In this document: positions 26,321-35,900 of the stretch, one piece after another
How positions within the stretch are numbered: the first letter of the stretch is position 1
Layout of the letters: each line of letters opens with the position of its first letter
Origin: IDS-8 sp040902105
Lineage (GTDB): Bacteria > Pseudomonadota > Gammaproteobacteria > Steroidobacterales > Woeseiaceae
Length of the DNA stretch: 64,000 nucleotides
Assembly (NCBI GenBank): GCA_040902105.1
Contig: JBBDXW010000069.1
Coordinates: forward strand, 5,828 to 69,827
Direction of reading: 5' to 3'
Translations under genes and position numbers: made by a program
Notes under the pieces: model-generated
The model's database searches: none
What the model saw: only the letters and a program-made list of their open reading frames with translations
Told to the model about the DNA's origin: nothing

Positions 26321-27069
26321 GGCCAACGGCCGGGCGCTTCAGGCTGTCGGCCGGCGCCGATCTGCGCCTCATTCTGCGCCTCGATGATCCTGCAGACGCC
26401 GGCATTGGCCAGTTCGAGCAGCGCGCTCAACTCCTCAAGGCTGAAGGCGTGCCCTTCCGCGGTTCCCTGTACCTCAATGAACCGGCCCGCTTCGTTCATG
26501 ACCACGTTCATGTCCGTTTCGGCTTCCGCGTCCTCGTCGTAGTCGAGATCCAGCACCGGCGTGCCCCGATAGATGCCGACGGAAACCGCGGCGATCTGGC
26601 CATGCACCGGATTCGTCTTCAGCAGCCTCGCCGCGGTGAGTTTTTGCACGGCCAGCTGCAATGCAACGTAGGCGCCGCTGATGGCCGCCGTGCGGGTACC
26701 GCCGTCCGCTTGCAACACGTCGCAGTCAAGCGTAATCGTGCGCTCGCCAAGCGCTTCCAGGTCCGTCGCCGCTCTGAGGGACCTGCCGATGAGTCGCTGA
26801 ATTTCCATGGTGCGGCCACCCTGCCTGCCGCGCGCTGCTTCGCGCATCGTCCGTGAATGGGTCGCACGCGGCAGCATGCCGTATTCTCCGGTAACCCAGC
26901 CCCGTCCAGCGCCGCGCATCCAGGGCGGCACCCGATTCTCGACGCTGGCCGTGCACAGCACCCTGGTGTCGCCGAACTCGGCAAGCACGCTGCCCTCGGC
27001 ATGCCTGGTGAAATTGGTGGTGAAGCGCACTGGCCTCATCTGATCGGGCGCGCGGCCGCTCGGTCGCAT
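26317..27069 (-). CDS. rph: Ribonuclease PH
   Basis: A 250-residue phosphorolytic 3'-5' exoribonuclease that trims tRNA 3' ends. The family start MRPSGRAPDQMRPVRF is preceded by GAGGAG about 7 nt upstream, which sets the start at 27069 rather than the frame opening at 27111. Other blocks are the arginine-rich GRQGGRTMEIQRLIGRSLR, TITLDCDVLQADGGTRTA and DLDYDEDAEAETDMN, holding the catalytic acidic residues. Some bacteria carry inactive rph frameshifts; this one is intact. It is first in the rph-rdgB-hemW set. Confidence 0.96.
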   Translation of the reverse strand: MRPSGRAPDQMRPVRFTTNFTRHAEGSVLAEFGDTRVLCTASVENRVPPWMRGAGRGWVTGEYGMLPRATHSRTMREAARGRQGGRTMEIQRLIGRSLRAATDLEALGERTITLDCDVLQADGGTRTAAISGAYVALQLAVQKLTAARLLKTNPVHGQIAAVSVGIYRGTPVLDLDYDEDAEAETDMNVVMNEAGRFIEVQGTAEGHAFSLEELSALLELANAGVCRIIEAQNEAQIGAGRQPEAPGRWP

Positions 27070-27132
27070 ACTGAAGTCTCCTCGGAACGTCGGGCAATGA
27101 CGTTCCGCCATGATAGCGGACCAGGGCCAAAG

Positions 27133-27882
27133 TCAGGAGTCGCCGAGCCAGCGCAGTACGGTTCCGGTTGTATTGTCGCTGTACGGGGCGTTGGTTGTGA
27201 GCGCCCTGACGCTCAGGGCTTTCAGGTTGTCGGCAAGGGTTTCGTTGGGGCGGGTTGCAAGGCGCGCGATTTCTTCGTCATTCATACCGGACCATAAGCC
27301 ATCGCTGCAAGCGAGCAGGACGTCTCCCGGACTGAGACGTTTTTTCCGCGTGATACTCATATCCGGCACCGGAGCATCGCCGCCGATACAGCATTCGACG
27401 AAGTTGCGCATCGGATGGTCCAGCGCTTCCTCTTCCGTGATGGCTCCTTCCTGGATCAGCACCTCGACGTGGCTGTGATCCCTGGACCTCGAAAGCACTC
27501 TGCCCTCGCGCATATGATAAATGCGGCTGTCGCCGACGTGCCCCCAGTATGAGCCGCTTTCCTGTATCAGACAGACCGCGCAAGTCGCCCGTGGCCGAAA
27601 ATCGACCGGCAGGTCGGCGCCGATCCGCACGACCTCGTCGTGTGCCCGCGCGAGCGCCGTATAAAGGAACCCCTGCGGGTCGAAAATCGGCAACCGCGCC
27701 GCAGTGAACATGTCCTGCACCGTCTTCAGGCCCGTTTCGGCCGCGCGCGCGCCGTCCGAGTGCCCCCCCATGCCGTCGAATACCAGCATCAGCGCTGCCG
27801 TCTCTGCCACGACCACGGCGGCACGGTCCTGGTTGTCCTGACGGTCTCCGACCGCGGAGACTTTGGCGTATTCGATCTGCAT
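27133..27882 (-). CDS. PP2C-family (PPM) serine/threonine protein phosphatase
   Basis: A 249-residue PP2C-type phosphatase, metal dependent. Metal-site motifs are GDRQDNQDRA near residue 12 and VFDGMGGHSDGA near residue 34. GDSRIYHMREG and LLACSDGLW follow, and the last metal aspartate is in APYSDNTTG. It is a stand-alone catalytic domain with no membrane segment or FHA domain. No partner kinase is adjacent. It lies 63 nt upstream of the rph start on the same strand. Its dephosphorylation targets cannot be inferred here. Confidence 0.92.
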   Translation of the reverse strand: MQIEYAKVSAVGDRQDNQDRAAVVVAETAALMLVFDGMGGHSDGARAAETGLKTVQDMFTAARLPIFDPQGFLYTALARAHDEVVRIGADLPVDFRPRATCAVCLIQESGSYWGHVGDSRIYHMREGRVLSRSRDHSHVEVLIQEGAITEEEALDHPMRNFVECCIGGDAPVPDMSITRKKRLSPGDVLLACSDGLWSGMNDEEIARLATRPNETLADNLKALSVRALTTNAPYSDNTTGTVLRWLGDS

Positions 27883-28135
27883 GCTGATTAGGATCTTCCG
27901 TTACTTTGGTTCGGCCGCCTGAGTTCGCGCGGGGCAACGGCGCCGCAAACCGGCCGAAGCCGATCGCCACGGCTGTAACGCTTCGGGTTAGAATTATTGC
28001 AGCCTTGAACCGAACATCGTGTCGCGTTCACTGACGGGCGGCAGTATGAATGCCCGTAATCGATCTGTCAGTGACCGCGTCAATAAAAAAGTCGATTGAG
28101 CGGCGCAGGGGTCTTCCGGGTCTTCGGGGAATTTC

Positions 28136-29002
28136 ATGTTACATAGTATGACAGGCTTCGCGCGACATACCGCAGAGTCGGCGACCGGCGTCCTGACCTG
28201 CGAACTCAAAGCCGTCAACCACCGTTACTTCGACATCCAGTTTCGCCTGCCGGAAGAACTACGCCCGAGAGAGTCGGACCTTCGGCAGCTGATTGGTGCA
28301 ACCGTGAGACGCGGCAAGGTCGACTGTACCCTGCATTATCGACGCGCGCCCGGGAAGCAGGCTGACCTCTCGCTCAACCAGGCGCTGGTGGCGCAAATAG
28401 GCCGCCGCGCCGGCGAACTGACCGCCATGCTGCCGGACCTGCGCGGTCTCAACGCGATCGACGTACTGCGCTGGCCCGGTGTCCTTGAAGAGCCGGAAGT
28501 CGACGCCGAGCCGCTATTTGGCGAAGCAGCCGATGCCATCCGCGCGGCGCTCGACGATCTGTCCGCAATGCGGCTGAGCGAAGGTCAGCGTATCGCCGAG
28601 ATGCTTGACTCACGCTGCCGCGAGGTACTTGAAATCGCCGCATCGGTGCGTTCCCGGATGCCGGAGGTGTTAGCGGCCGCGCGCACAAAACAGAAGGAAC
28701 GCCTGGACAAGCTCGACATCGATGCAGACCCGGCACGGCTCGAAATGGAACTCGCGCTCCTTGCGCAAAAGCTCGACGTCGACGAAGAAATCGACCGGCT
28801 CGAAAGCCATATCAGCGAAATCCGCCTGGCAATCGACAGCGAGGAAGCGGTCGGACGCCGGCTCGACTTTCTGATGCAGGAGCTGAACCGCGAAGCCAAT
28901 ACGCTGGGCTCGAAATCCGCCGATACCGGAACCACGCGCGCCGCCGTTGAACTCAAAGTACTGATCGAACAGATGCGCGAACAGATCCAGAACGTCGAGT
29001 AG
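28136..29002 (+). CDS. yicC: YicC/YloC family endoribonuclease
   Basis: A 288-residue protein with the family signature MLHSMTGFAR at the start and the acidic C-terminal block (EEAVGRRLDFLMQELNREAN, then NTLGSKSADT). The fold begins with a beta-rich N-terminal domain containing KAVNHRYFDIQ. The middle is long helical and charged. Members act as endoribonucleases in E. coli and Bacillus; this is family knowledge. It is 3 nt upstream of gmk, a very common pairing, and divergent from the PP2C gene. Confidence 0.94.
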   Translation: MLHSMTGFARHTAESATGVLTCELKAVNHRYFDIQFRLPEELRPRESDLRQLIGATVRRGKVDCTLHYRRAPGKQADLSLNQALVAQIGRRAGELTAMLPDLRGLNAIDVLRWPGVLEEPEVDAEPLFGEAADAIRAALDDLSAMRLSEGQRIAEMLDSRCREVLEIAASVRSRMPEVLAAARTKQKERLDKLDIDADPARLEMELALLAQKLDVDEEIDRLESHISEIRLAIDSEEAVGRRLDFLMQELNREANTLGSKSADTGTTRAAVELKVLIEQMREQIQNVE

Positions 29003-29005
29003 GCC

Positions 29006-29632
29006 GTGCATACCGCGAAATTGTTCGTCATCGCTGCGCCATCGGGTGCGGGCAAGACAACCCTGGTCAAGGCTCTGCTCCGCGGAAACCCGCGTTTGAG
29101 TTTCTCGATTTCGTACACGACCCGGAAAATGCGCAGCAACGAGGTCGATGGCCGCGATTACTTTTTCGTCAGTAAGGAAGAATTTGCCCGTCTCGACAGC
29201 GCCGGCGAACTGCTGGAGTCTGCGTGGGTCTTCGACAATCGCTATGGCACCGGGCGCGCCCAGGTCGAGGCCCGTCTCGCAGAGGGCCGTGACGTGATCC
29301 TGGAAATCGACTGGCAGGGCGCCCGGCAGGTCCGGCAGTCAAAGCCGGACTGCGTGACGATCTTCATACTGCCGCCGTCTCTTGCCGAACTGGAGCGGCG
29401 TTTGCGCGATCGCCGCACTGACAGCGAGGCCGTCATCGCCAGGCGCCTCGAGGATGCGATCGGGGACATGTCGCACTGGCACGAGTTCGACTACGCGATC
29501 GTCAACGACGACCTCAAGAATTCGGCGCGGGAGCTCGAAGCCATTGTCTCGACCGGCGGCTGCACCGAAGCCAACCGCACCGACCGCGCAGAAACGCGGG
29601 GCCGCTTCCATCCTTCGCTGAACTTGCAGTAA
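29006..29632 (+). CDS. gmk: Guanylate kinase
   Basis: A 208-residue enzyme making GDP from GMP with ATP. Walker A is APSGAGKTT near residue 11. GMP-binding motifs SYTTRKMRSNEVDGRDYFFV and the lid region with RRLRDRRTDSE follow in order. The start codon is GTG at 29006, 3 nt after the yicC stop, so translation is probably coupled. The C-terminus carries about 15 extra charged residues. gmk-rpoZ-spoT is a standard gammaproteobacterial order linking GTP supply and (p)ppGpp. Confidence 0.95.
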   Translation: MHTAKLFVIAAPSGAGKTTLVKALLRGNPRLSFSISYTTRKMRSNEVDGRDYFFVSKEEFARLDSAGELLESAWVFDNRYGTGRAQVEARLAEGRDVILEIDWQGARQVRQSKPDCVTIFILPPSLAELERRLRDRRTDSEAVIARRLEDAIGDMSHWHEFDYAIVNDDLKNSARELEAIVSTGGCTEANRTDRAETRGRFHPSLNLQ

Positions 29633-29708
29633 ACTGGCCGGTCTGTATTCATAACTACCTTGATTGGCGCTGCCTGGTGATTCGGGCCGATGCCGGAGTA
29701 ACTATTGA

Positions 29709-29990
29709 ATGGCCAGGATTACGGTCGAAGACTGCCTTGATAACGTCGACAACATTTTCGAGATGGTGCTGGTCGCGTCGAAGCGCGCGCGTCGCATCGC
29801 TCATGGCGCCGACACGCTCGTCGATGCCGAAAATGACAAGCCCACGGTTATAGCGTTGCGTGAAATTGCGGCGGGACACATAACGCCGTCAATTCTGGAC
29901 GAGGTCGAACAACCGGCCACGGACGAATTCCTGCAGCCGGAAGCCGCCGAGGAGATCATCCCGATGCGCGGAATTTCCATCGGCGACTAG
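29709..29990 (+). CDS. rpoZ: DNA-directed RNA polymerase omega subunit
   Basis: A 93-residue protein. MARITVEDCLDNVDNIFEMV is the conserved start and VIALREIAAG the conserved helix that clamps the beta' C-terminus. Omega assists RNA polymerase assembly and forms part of a ppGpp site with beta'. It lies 76 nt after gmk. A REP-like doublet (29995-30123) immediately follows its stop and separates it from spoT. Confidence 0.96.
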   Translation: MARITVEDCLDNVDNIFEMVLVASKRARRIAHGADTLVDAENDKPTVIALREIAAGHITPSILDEVEQPATDEFLQPEAAEEIIPMRGISIGD

Positions 29991-29994
29991 GAAA

Positions 29995-30123
29995 ACTCTG
30001 GCCAAGGCCTGATCAAGGGACGTAGGAGCCCGCCATTGCGGGCGACCACCGCCCTCGGCGAATGCCGCGCAGGTCGCCCGCAATGGCGGGCTCCTACAGC
30101 ACCTCTTCTGACCTGTGCAGAGT
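29995..30123. repeat. REP-like inverted doublet, family copy B (rpoZ-spoT gap)
   Basis: Perfect 26-bp arms at 30022-30047 and 30072-30097, each beginning GTAGGAGCCCGCC when read inward, are separated by 24 nt. The element is bounded by ACTCTG at 29995-30000 and CAGAGT at 30118-30123, giving terminal symmetry. Read on the minus strand it aligns base by base with copy C at the right edge of the window. It could modulate rpoZ to spoT readthrough. Confidence 0.92.
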
Positions 30124-30168
30124 CCCCTCGGTGGCGGCGGCTCACCGCGCAACCGGGTATGATCGGTC

Positions 30169-32343
30169 ATGGACTACGCTGCGACAATTCTCGCTAAACT
30201 GCCCGGTACCTCGGTAAGGCGCGACCATGGGCTGCGTCGCCTGATCGAGACGCTCGAATCCTACCTGCCGCGCGAGCACATCGAGCAGGTGCTGCAGGCC
30301 TACGAGTTCGGCGCCAGTGCGCACCGCGGGCAGAAGCGCCTGAGCGGCGAAGCGTTCATATCCCACCCGGTCGCGGTTGCGCAGACGCTCGCCGACATGC
30401 GCATGGATGCCAAGGCGATCACCGCGGCCATTCTGCATGACGTGATCGAAGATACCGCAACGCCGGTCGCCGAACTCGAAGAACAATTCGGCAGCGAAGT
30501 GGCTGCGCTCGTCGACGGCGTCAGCAAACTCGACCAGATGCACTTTCACAGCCGCGCGGAAGCGCAGGCCGAAACGTTTCGCAAGATGATCCTGGCGATG
30601 ATCGAGGATATCCGCGTAATCCTCGTCAAGCTGGCCGACCGCTTGCACAACATGCGCACTTTCGACGCGATGCCGCGCGAAAAACAGGTCCGGATTGCAA
30701 AGGAGACGCTGGAAATTTATGCGCCCATAGCAAACCGCCTCGGCATCAATCACATGAAGATCGATCTCGAAGATCTTGGTTTTCGTTACCTGTATCCGTT
30801 TCGTTACCGCGTGCTCGAGAAAGCAGTGCGCAGGAGCAAAGGCAGCCAGCGGCAGATTGTCAAGAAGATCTCCGAGCGCATGCGCGACGGTTTGAAAGAT
30901 GCGGGTATCGAGGGTGAGGTGTTAGGCCGCGAGAAGCATCTCTACAGCATCTACAAGAAGATGTCGGAAAAGAAGCGCCTGCTCTCGGATGTCGTCGACG
31001 TGTACGGCTTCCGCATCATTGTCGGCGACGTGAATACCTGTTATCAGACGCTTGGGCTCGTGCACGGTTTGTACAAGCCGATGCCCGGGCGATTCAAGGA
31101 TTACATCGCGATCCCGCGCATCAACGGCTACCAGTCGCTGCATACGACGCTGTTCGGCCCGAAGGGCCTGCCGCTGGAAGTGCAGATCCGCACCGCGGAC
31201 ATGGATCGTGTGGCTGAGTCCGGCGTCGCCGCGCACTGGCAATACAAAGCTGTCGACAAAACCACCGCGACGCCGCAGCGCCGTGCCCGCGAATGGCTCG
31301 CTCACCTGGTGGAGATACAGGAGTCCGGCAGCCCCGAGGAGTTTCTCGAGAGCGTCAGGGTCGATCTGTTTCCGGACAAGATCTACGTGTTCACGCCGCA
31401 GGGTGAAATCAAACCCTTGCCGAAGGGCGCGACCACGGTCGACTTTGCCTACGCGGTGCATACGGACGTCGGCAACCGTTGCGTTGCTGCCAAGATCGAT
31501 CGCAACCTGGTGCCGTTGCGCACCCGGCTGCAGAACGGCCAGACCGTCGAGATCATCACCGCGCGCGGCGCGCGGCCCAATCCGAACTGGCTCACTTTCG
31601 TTGCGACGGCGAAAGCGCGTTCCGCGATACGCCACCACATGAAGAACATGCGCAGCAGCGAATCCGTCGATCTCGGCAAGCGCCTTCTCGACCGGTCGCT
31701 CAAGGACCTGGGGTCGTCACTGCGCAAGATCGGCAGGGTCAGGCTGCGCGAGGCGCTCAAGGAACTGGGACTGACGGAGCCTGGTGAATTGTTCGAACAG
31801 ATCGGACTGGGAGAAAGGCTTGCCCCGCTGACCGCAAGGCTGCTCCTCGGCGTCAGCAATGCCAAGGGTGCAATCGATGGCGCGGGCGCATCAAGGGAAG
31901 CCAGCCTGGTAATCGCAGGCACGGAAGGGGTGGTCGTCAGCTATGCGAAATGCTGTCATCCGGTTCCGGGCGACGAGGTAATGGGGTACCTGAGCTCCGG
32001 TCGCGGCGTTGTAATACACAGAAATGTGTGTGGCAACCTCTCGAACTTTCGCAAACAATCGGAAAAGTGGATCGCCGTGAGCTGGGAAAAGGACATCGAC
32101 CGTGAGTTCTCGAGCCAGATTCATGTGGATACGGTGAACAAGACCGGCACACTCGCCGAGGTGGCTGCGACGATCGCGGATTCGCAATCCAACATCGAGC
32201 AGGTGTCGGTACTCGATCGTCACGACGACTGTTCGGTGCTCACCTTCCTGCTGCAGGTCAAGGACCGGAATCATCTGGCGAAAATAATGGGCAATGTCCG
32301 CAAGATGCCGAACGTCATACGCGTAGCCCGGGCATGCGCATAG
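30169..32343 (+). CDS. spoT: Bifunctional (p)ppGpp synthetase/hydrolase SpoT
   Basis: A 724-residue RelA/SpoT homologue. The HD hydrolase domain comes first (HPVAVAQTL, ILHDVIEDT around residues 65-105). The synthetase domain follows, with GRFKDYIAIPRINGYQSLHT near residue 310. It has the RxKD motif of bifunctional enzymes, not the ExDD of RelA-only synthetases. A TGS domain (residues ~400-460), a zinc-finger/helical region with CCHPVPGD, and a C-terminal ACT domain complete the protein. All hydrolase signatures are intact, so the protein should both make and degrade the alarmone. Confidence 0.96.
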   Translation: MDYAATILAKLPGTSVRRDHGLRRLIETLESYLPREHIEQVLQAYEFGASAHRGQKRLSGEAFISHPVAVAQTLADMRMDAKAITAAILHDVIEDTATPVAELEEQFGSEVAALVDGVSKLDQMHFHSRAEAQAETFRKMILAMIEDIRVILVKLADRLHNMRTFDAMPREKQVRIAKETLEIYAPIANRLGINHMKIDLEDLGFRYLYPFRYRVLEKAVRRSKGSQRQIVKKISERMRDGLKDAGIEGEVLGREKHLYSIYKKMSEKKRLLSDVVDVYGFRIIVGDVNTCYQTLGLVHGLYKPMPGRFKDYIAIPRINGYQSLHTTLFGPKGLPLEVQIRTADMDRVAESGVAAHWQYKAVDKTTATPQRRAREWLAHLVEIQESGSPEEFLESVRVDLFPDKIYVFTPQGEIKPLPKGATTVDFAYAVHTDVGNRCVAAKIDRNLVPLRTRLQNGQTVEIITARGARPNPNWLTFVATAKARSAIRHHMKNMRSSESVDLGKRLLDRSLKDLGSSLRKIGRVRLREALKELGLTEPGELFEQIGLGERLAPLTARLLLGVSNAKGAIDGAGASREASLVIAGTEGVVVSYAKCCHPVPGDEVMGYLSSGRGVVIHRNVCGNLSNFRKQSEKWIAVSWEKDIDREFSSQIHVDTVNKTGTLAEVAATIADSQSNIEQVSVLDRHDDCSVLTFLLQVKDRNHLAKIMGNVRKMPNVIRVARACA

Positions 32344-32399
32344 GTTCGTGTCATAAAAACGTCGCCGCGCGTGTGCATTGACATCAGGGGAGAAGAGAA

Positions 32400-32780
32400 T
32401 TGAGCAAGAAAGCCGTTCACACTGATCGCGCGCCGTCGGCAATCGGCACCTATTCCCAGGCCATAAAGAGCGGCGACCTGGTGTTCCTGTCGGGACAGAT
32501 TCCGCTCGACCCTGCCACCATGACGCTGGTGGAAGGCAATTTCGAGGAGCGCGCCAGGCGGGTCTTCGACAACCTGAAAGCGGTCGCAACCGCCGCCGGC
32601 GGCGACCTGGACCGGATCGTCAAACTGACGCTTTACCTGACCGACCTCGGCAATTTCACGACCGTGAACGCGGTCATGGCCGATTATTTCAGCGAACCGT
32701 ATCCGGCCCGGGCCGCCGTAGGCGTCGCCTCGCTACCCAAAGGCGCGGACGTGGAAGCAGAGGCAATCCTGGTTCTGTAG
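32400..32780 (+). CDS. ridA: RidA family enamine/imine deaminase
   Basis: A 126-residue RidA (YjgF/YER057c) protein that hydrolyses reactive 2-aminoacrylate-type enamines formed by PLP enzymes. Key motifs are AIGTYSQAIKSGDLVFLSGQIPLDP near the start (given here in two blocks: AIGTYSQAI and FLSGQIPLDP), the arginine in PARAAVGVASLP, and AEAILVL at the end. The start is a TTG at 32400, preceded by GGGGAGAAG. Placement between spoT and recG is conserved in relatives. Confidence 0.95.
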   Translation: MSKKAVHTDRAPSAIGTYSQAIKSGDLVFLSGQIPLDPATMTLVEGNFEERARRVFDNLKAVATAAGGDLDRIVKLTLYLTDLGNFTTVNAVMADYFSEPYPARAAVGVASLPKGADVEAEAILVL

Positions 32781-32791
32781 TCCTGCCGACG

Positions 32792-34867
32792 GTGCAAGAC
32801 CTGCAATCGAATCTGACCCGGCTTACAGGAGTCGGCCCCGCGCTCGCCGAAAAACTCGAACGGCTGGGCCTCCACCGGATCGAGGATATCCTGTTCCTCC
32901 TGCCCTTGCGCTACGAGGATCGCACGGAACTCAATCGACTCGGTGGGTTGAAGCCGGGGATGCGATGTCTCGTCAGCGGCGAGGTGCTGTTGGCCGAAAC
33001 CGTTTATCGCGGACGCCGCAGCCTGCTCGTACGCCTGGGCGACGGAACGGGTCAGATCACGCTGCGGTTTTTCCATTTCTCAAAACAGCAGCAGGCGCAG
33101 TTCCAGAGCGGCGCCGCGGTCAGTTGTTACGGCGACGTCCGGCCCGGGCCGGTCGGCCTCGAGATGGTGCACCCCGAATACCGAATCCTGCGGGATGGCG
33201 AAAACCCCGTATTGAGCGACTCGCTGACGCCGGTTTATCCGACCACCGAAGGCGTGCAGCAGGGCCGCCTGCGCAATCTGGCCGGCCAGGCGTTGAAGCT
33301 CATGCAATCCGCACCGCCGGCGGAATTACTGCCGCAGGAAATCTGCAGCGAATTGGGCATGCCGTCCCTCGCCGAAGCGCTGACGTTTCTGCACCGACCC
33401 CCGCCGGATGCCGATCTCGCGAGTATTGAAAGCGGCCGGCACCCCTGCCGGATCAGGCTTGCATTCGAGGAACTGCTCGCGCACTACCTGAGCCTGCAAA
33501 ATCTGCGGAGGCTCGCGAAAAAGGAAGCGGCGATCCCGTTGCGAGGCGGCGACGACGCTCAGCAGCAATTTATCGCCAGGCTGCCGTTTCGCCTTACGGC
33601 CGCGCAGGCCCGGGTCATTGAGGAAATAACGGAGGACCTGAGGCAACCGCATCCGATGATGCGGCTGGTGCAGGGCGATGTCGGATCCGGCAAGACGGTC
33701 GTAGCCGCAGTCGCATGTCTCAAAGCGATTGCGTGCGGCGTCCAGGCCGCGGTGATGGCGCCAACCGAGCTGCTCGCCGAGCAGCATTTGCATAATTTTT
33801 CTTCGTGGTTTCGCGACTCCGGCATTCAACTTGCCTGGCTCAGCGGCACTCTTCGTTCCGCAAAAAGGCGCGCATCGCTGGACGCGATCTCGAGCGGCGC
33901 GGCTCCGCTCGTCGTCGGCACGCACGCACTGTTCCAGGAAGGAGTGTCGTTCGACAAACTGGCGCTCGTCGTGATCGACGAGCAGCATCGCTTCGGCGTG
34001 CACCAGCGCATGGCTTTAAGAGACAAAGGCATCGGGCAGAACGGCTTTCCGCATCAGCTCGTGATGACGGCGACCCCCATCCCGCGGACACTGGCGATGG
34101 CGGCATACGCGGATCTCGACTCCTCGGTGATCGACGAGCTGCCGCCCGGCCGCCAGCCGGTCCACACGGTTGCGCTGCCGGACACGCGGCGCAATGAAAT
34201 CGTGGATCGCGTCCGGTCGGCCTGTGCGACGGGACAGCAAGCGTACTGGGTTTGCCCGCTGATCGGGGAATCGGAGGTTCTCGACGTTCAGGCCGCGGAG
34301 GCCAGTTACGAAATGTTGCGCACGGCGCTGCCGACATTGCGCGTCGGCATCGTTCACGGCCGCATGAAACCTGCCGGGAAAGATCGTGTCATGCGATCGT
34401 TCAAGGACGCCGAAATCGACGTTCTCGTTGCGACGACAGTCATCGAGGTGGGCGTCGATGTGCCGAATGCGAGCCTCATGATTATCGAAAACGCGGAACG
34501 CATGGGGCTAGCGCAGCTGCATCAATTGCGTGGTCGTGTCGGCCGCGGCGCCGCACAAAGTCATTGCGTGATGTTGTATCGGGCGCCGCTCGGCCAGCTT
34601 GCGCGGAGTCGCCTGGCCGTGCTGCGGGAAACCAACGACGGCTTTGTCGTCGCGCAACGGGATCTCGAATTGCGCGGACCGGGCGAGTTGCTCGGCACGC
34701 GCCAGACGGGTCTGCCCCAATACCGGGTTGCGGATTTGTTGCGCGATGCGGAACTCATGCCCCGTGTGCGGGTTGCCGCGGAAACCCTGCGGCGAAAGTC
34801 CCCGCAAATGGGTGACGCGATCGTGCGTCGATGGATCGGCGAGTCGGCACGCTACGGAAAAATCTGA
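32792..34867 (+). CDS. recG: ATP-dependent DNA helicase RecG
   Basis: A 691-residue branched-DNA translocase that remodels stalled forks and Holliday junctions. The N-terminal wedge/OB domain spans roughly residues 1-240. Helicase motifs follow: GDVGSGKT near 295, APTELLAEQH, DEQHRFGV near 396, TATPIPRTLAM and the RecG C-terminal TRG region RGPGELLGTRQTGLP. The start is a GTG at 32792, 11 nt after the ridA stop. Length matches E. coli (693). Confidence 0.96.
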   Translation: MQDLQSNLTRLTGVGPALAEKLERLGLHRIEDILFLLPLRYEDRTELNRLGGLKPGMRCLVSGEVLLAETVYRGRRSLLVRLGDGTGQITLRFFHFSKQQQAQFQSGAAVSCYGDVRPGPVGLEMVHPEYRILRDGENPVLSDSLTPVYPTTEGVQQGRLRNLAGQALKLMQSAPPAELLPQEICSELGMPSLAEALTFLHRPPPDADLASIESGRHPCRIRLAFEELLAHYLSLQNLRRLAKKEAAIPLRGGDDAQQQFIARLPFRLTAAQARVIEEITEDLRQPHPMMRLVQGDVGSGKTVVAAVACLKAIACGVQAAVMAPTELLAEQHLHNFSSWFRDSGIQLAWLSGTLRSAKRRASLDAISSGAAPLVVGTHALFQEGVSFDKLALVVIDEQHRFGVHQRMALRDKGIGQNGFPHQLVMTATPIPRTLAMAAYADLDSSVIDELPPGRQPVHTVALPDTRRNEIVDRVRSACATGQQAYWVCPLIGESEVLDVQAAEASYEMLRTALPTLRVGIVHGRMKPAGKDRVMRSFKDAEIDVLVATTVIEVGVDVPNASLMIIENAERMGLAQLHQLRGRVGRGAAQSHCVMLYRAPLGQLARSRLAVLRETNDGFVVAQRDLELRGPGELLGTRQTGLPQYRVADLLRDAELMPRVRVAAETLRRKSPQMGDAIVRRWIGESARYGKI

Positions 34868-34938
34868 TGCTGCAATCTGTTACTTTGGCCGCAGGCCATT
34901 GGTACTCTGGCCGGCAGGCCTGAGCGGGTAACCGACCT

Positions 34939-35844
34939 ATGAACAAAAACCTTGCGCAAGCGCGTCCGGCAGCGAGCTTCGCGAATCAGCTCAGGAACTA
35001 CGTCCAGCTGATGCGGCTCGACAAGCCCGTCGGCGTGTGGCTTCTCCTGTGGCCTACGCTCTGGGCCCTTTGGCTGGCCGGCGAGGGGCACCCTGACGGC
35101 GGCGTCTTTATCGTATTTTTCGTGGGCGTTGTCGTGATGCGGTCGGCCGGCTGCGTGCTCAACGACTTTGCGGATCGCAAGATCGATCCCCATGTGACGC
35201 GCACCCGGGCCCGCCCGCTCGCAACGGGCGCTGTTGCGCCTGTAGAAGCACTTACCTTGTTCGTCGCGTTGTCGCTCATTGCGGTCGGTCTCGCGGCGAT
35301 GCTGAACCGGCCGGCGCAGGTACTGGCCATAATCGCAGCGGGACTCACAATCATTTACCCGTTCATAAAGCGCTTCGTGTCCATTCCGCAATTCGTACTG
35401 GGTGCGGCATTCGGTTGGGCCGTGCCAATGGCGTTCGCCGCGCAAACCGGGCAAACAGCTCAGCTTGCATGGCTCGTGTTCGGAACCGCGCTGATATGGG
35501 CGGTGATTTACGACACCTTTTACGCAATGGTAGATCGCGATGACGACCTGAAACTGGGCGTGAAGTCGACGGCCATTCTGTTTGGCGACGCCGATCTTTT
35601 CGTGATCGGGGGCCTGCAGATCCTGATGCTGCTGGCGCTGGCGCTGATCGGCAACATGGCCGAGCTCGGCCGCTGGTACTTCGCGTCGGTTGCCGTTACG
35701 GCATTACTGATGGTGTATCACCAATGGCTCGCCAGAGATCGCCATCCGGAGGGCTGTTTCAAGGCATTCCTGCACAATCACTACATCGGCATGGCGATTT
35801 TCATCGGCATCCTGCTCGATTACACGTTCACCCCGGCAAGCTGA
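34939..35844 (+). CDS. ubiA: 4-hydroxybenzoate polyprenyltransferase
   Basis: A 301-residue integral membrane prenyltransferase that attaches the polyprenyl tail to 4-hydroxybenzoate in ubiquinone synthesis. The two aspartate-rich prenyl-diphosphate motifs are NDFADRKID near residue 75 and DTFYAMVDRDDD near residue 195. About eight hydrophobic helices are visible. The partner chorismate lyase gene ubiC, often adjacent, is not here. A 27-bp inverted repeat follows the stop. Confidence 0.95.
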   Translation: MNKNLAQARPAASFANQLRNYVQLMRLDKPVGVWLLLWPTLWALWLAGEGHPDGGVFIVFFVGVVVMRSAGCVLNDFADRKIDPHVTRTRARPLATGAVAPVEALTLFVALSLIAVGLAAMLNRPAQVLAIIAAGLTIIYPFIKRFVSIPQFVLGAAFGWAVPMAFAAQTGQTAQLAWLVFGTALIWAVIYDTFYAMVDRDDDLKLGVKSTAILFGDADLFVIGGLQILMLLALALIGNMAELGRWYFASVAVTALLMVYHQWLARDRHPEGCFKAFLHNHYIGMAIFIGILLDYTFTPAS

Positions 35845-35900
35845 GGGAGACGGGTCGCAGGCGACCGGAACTGCGCCTGCCAGGCAGCATGGCACTGAGC

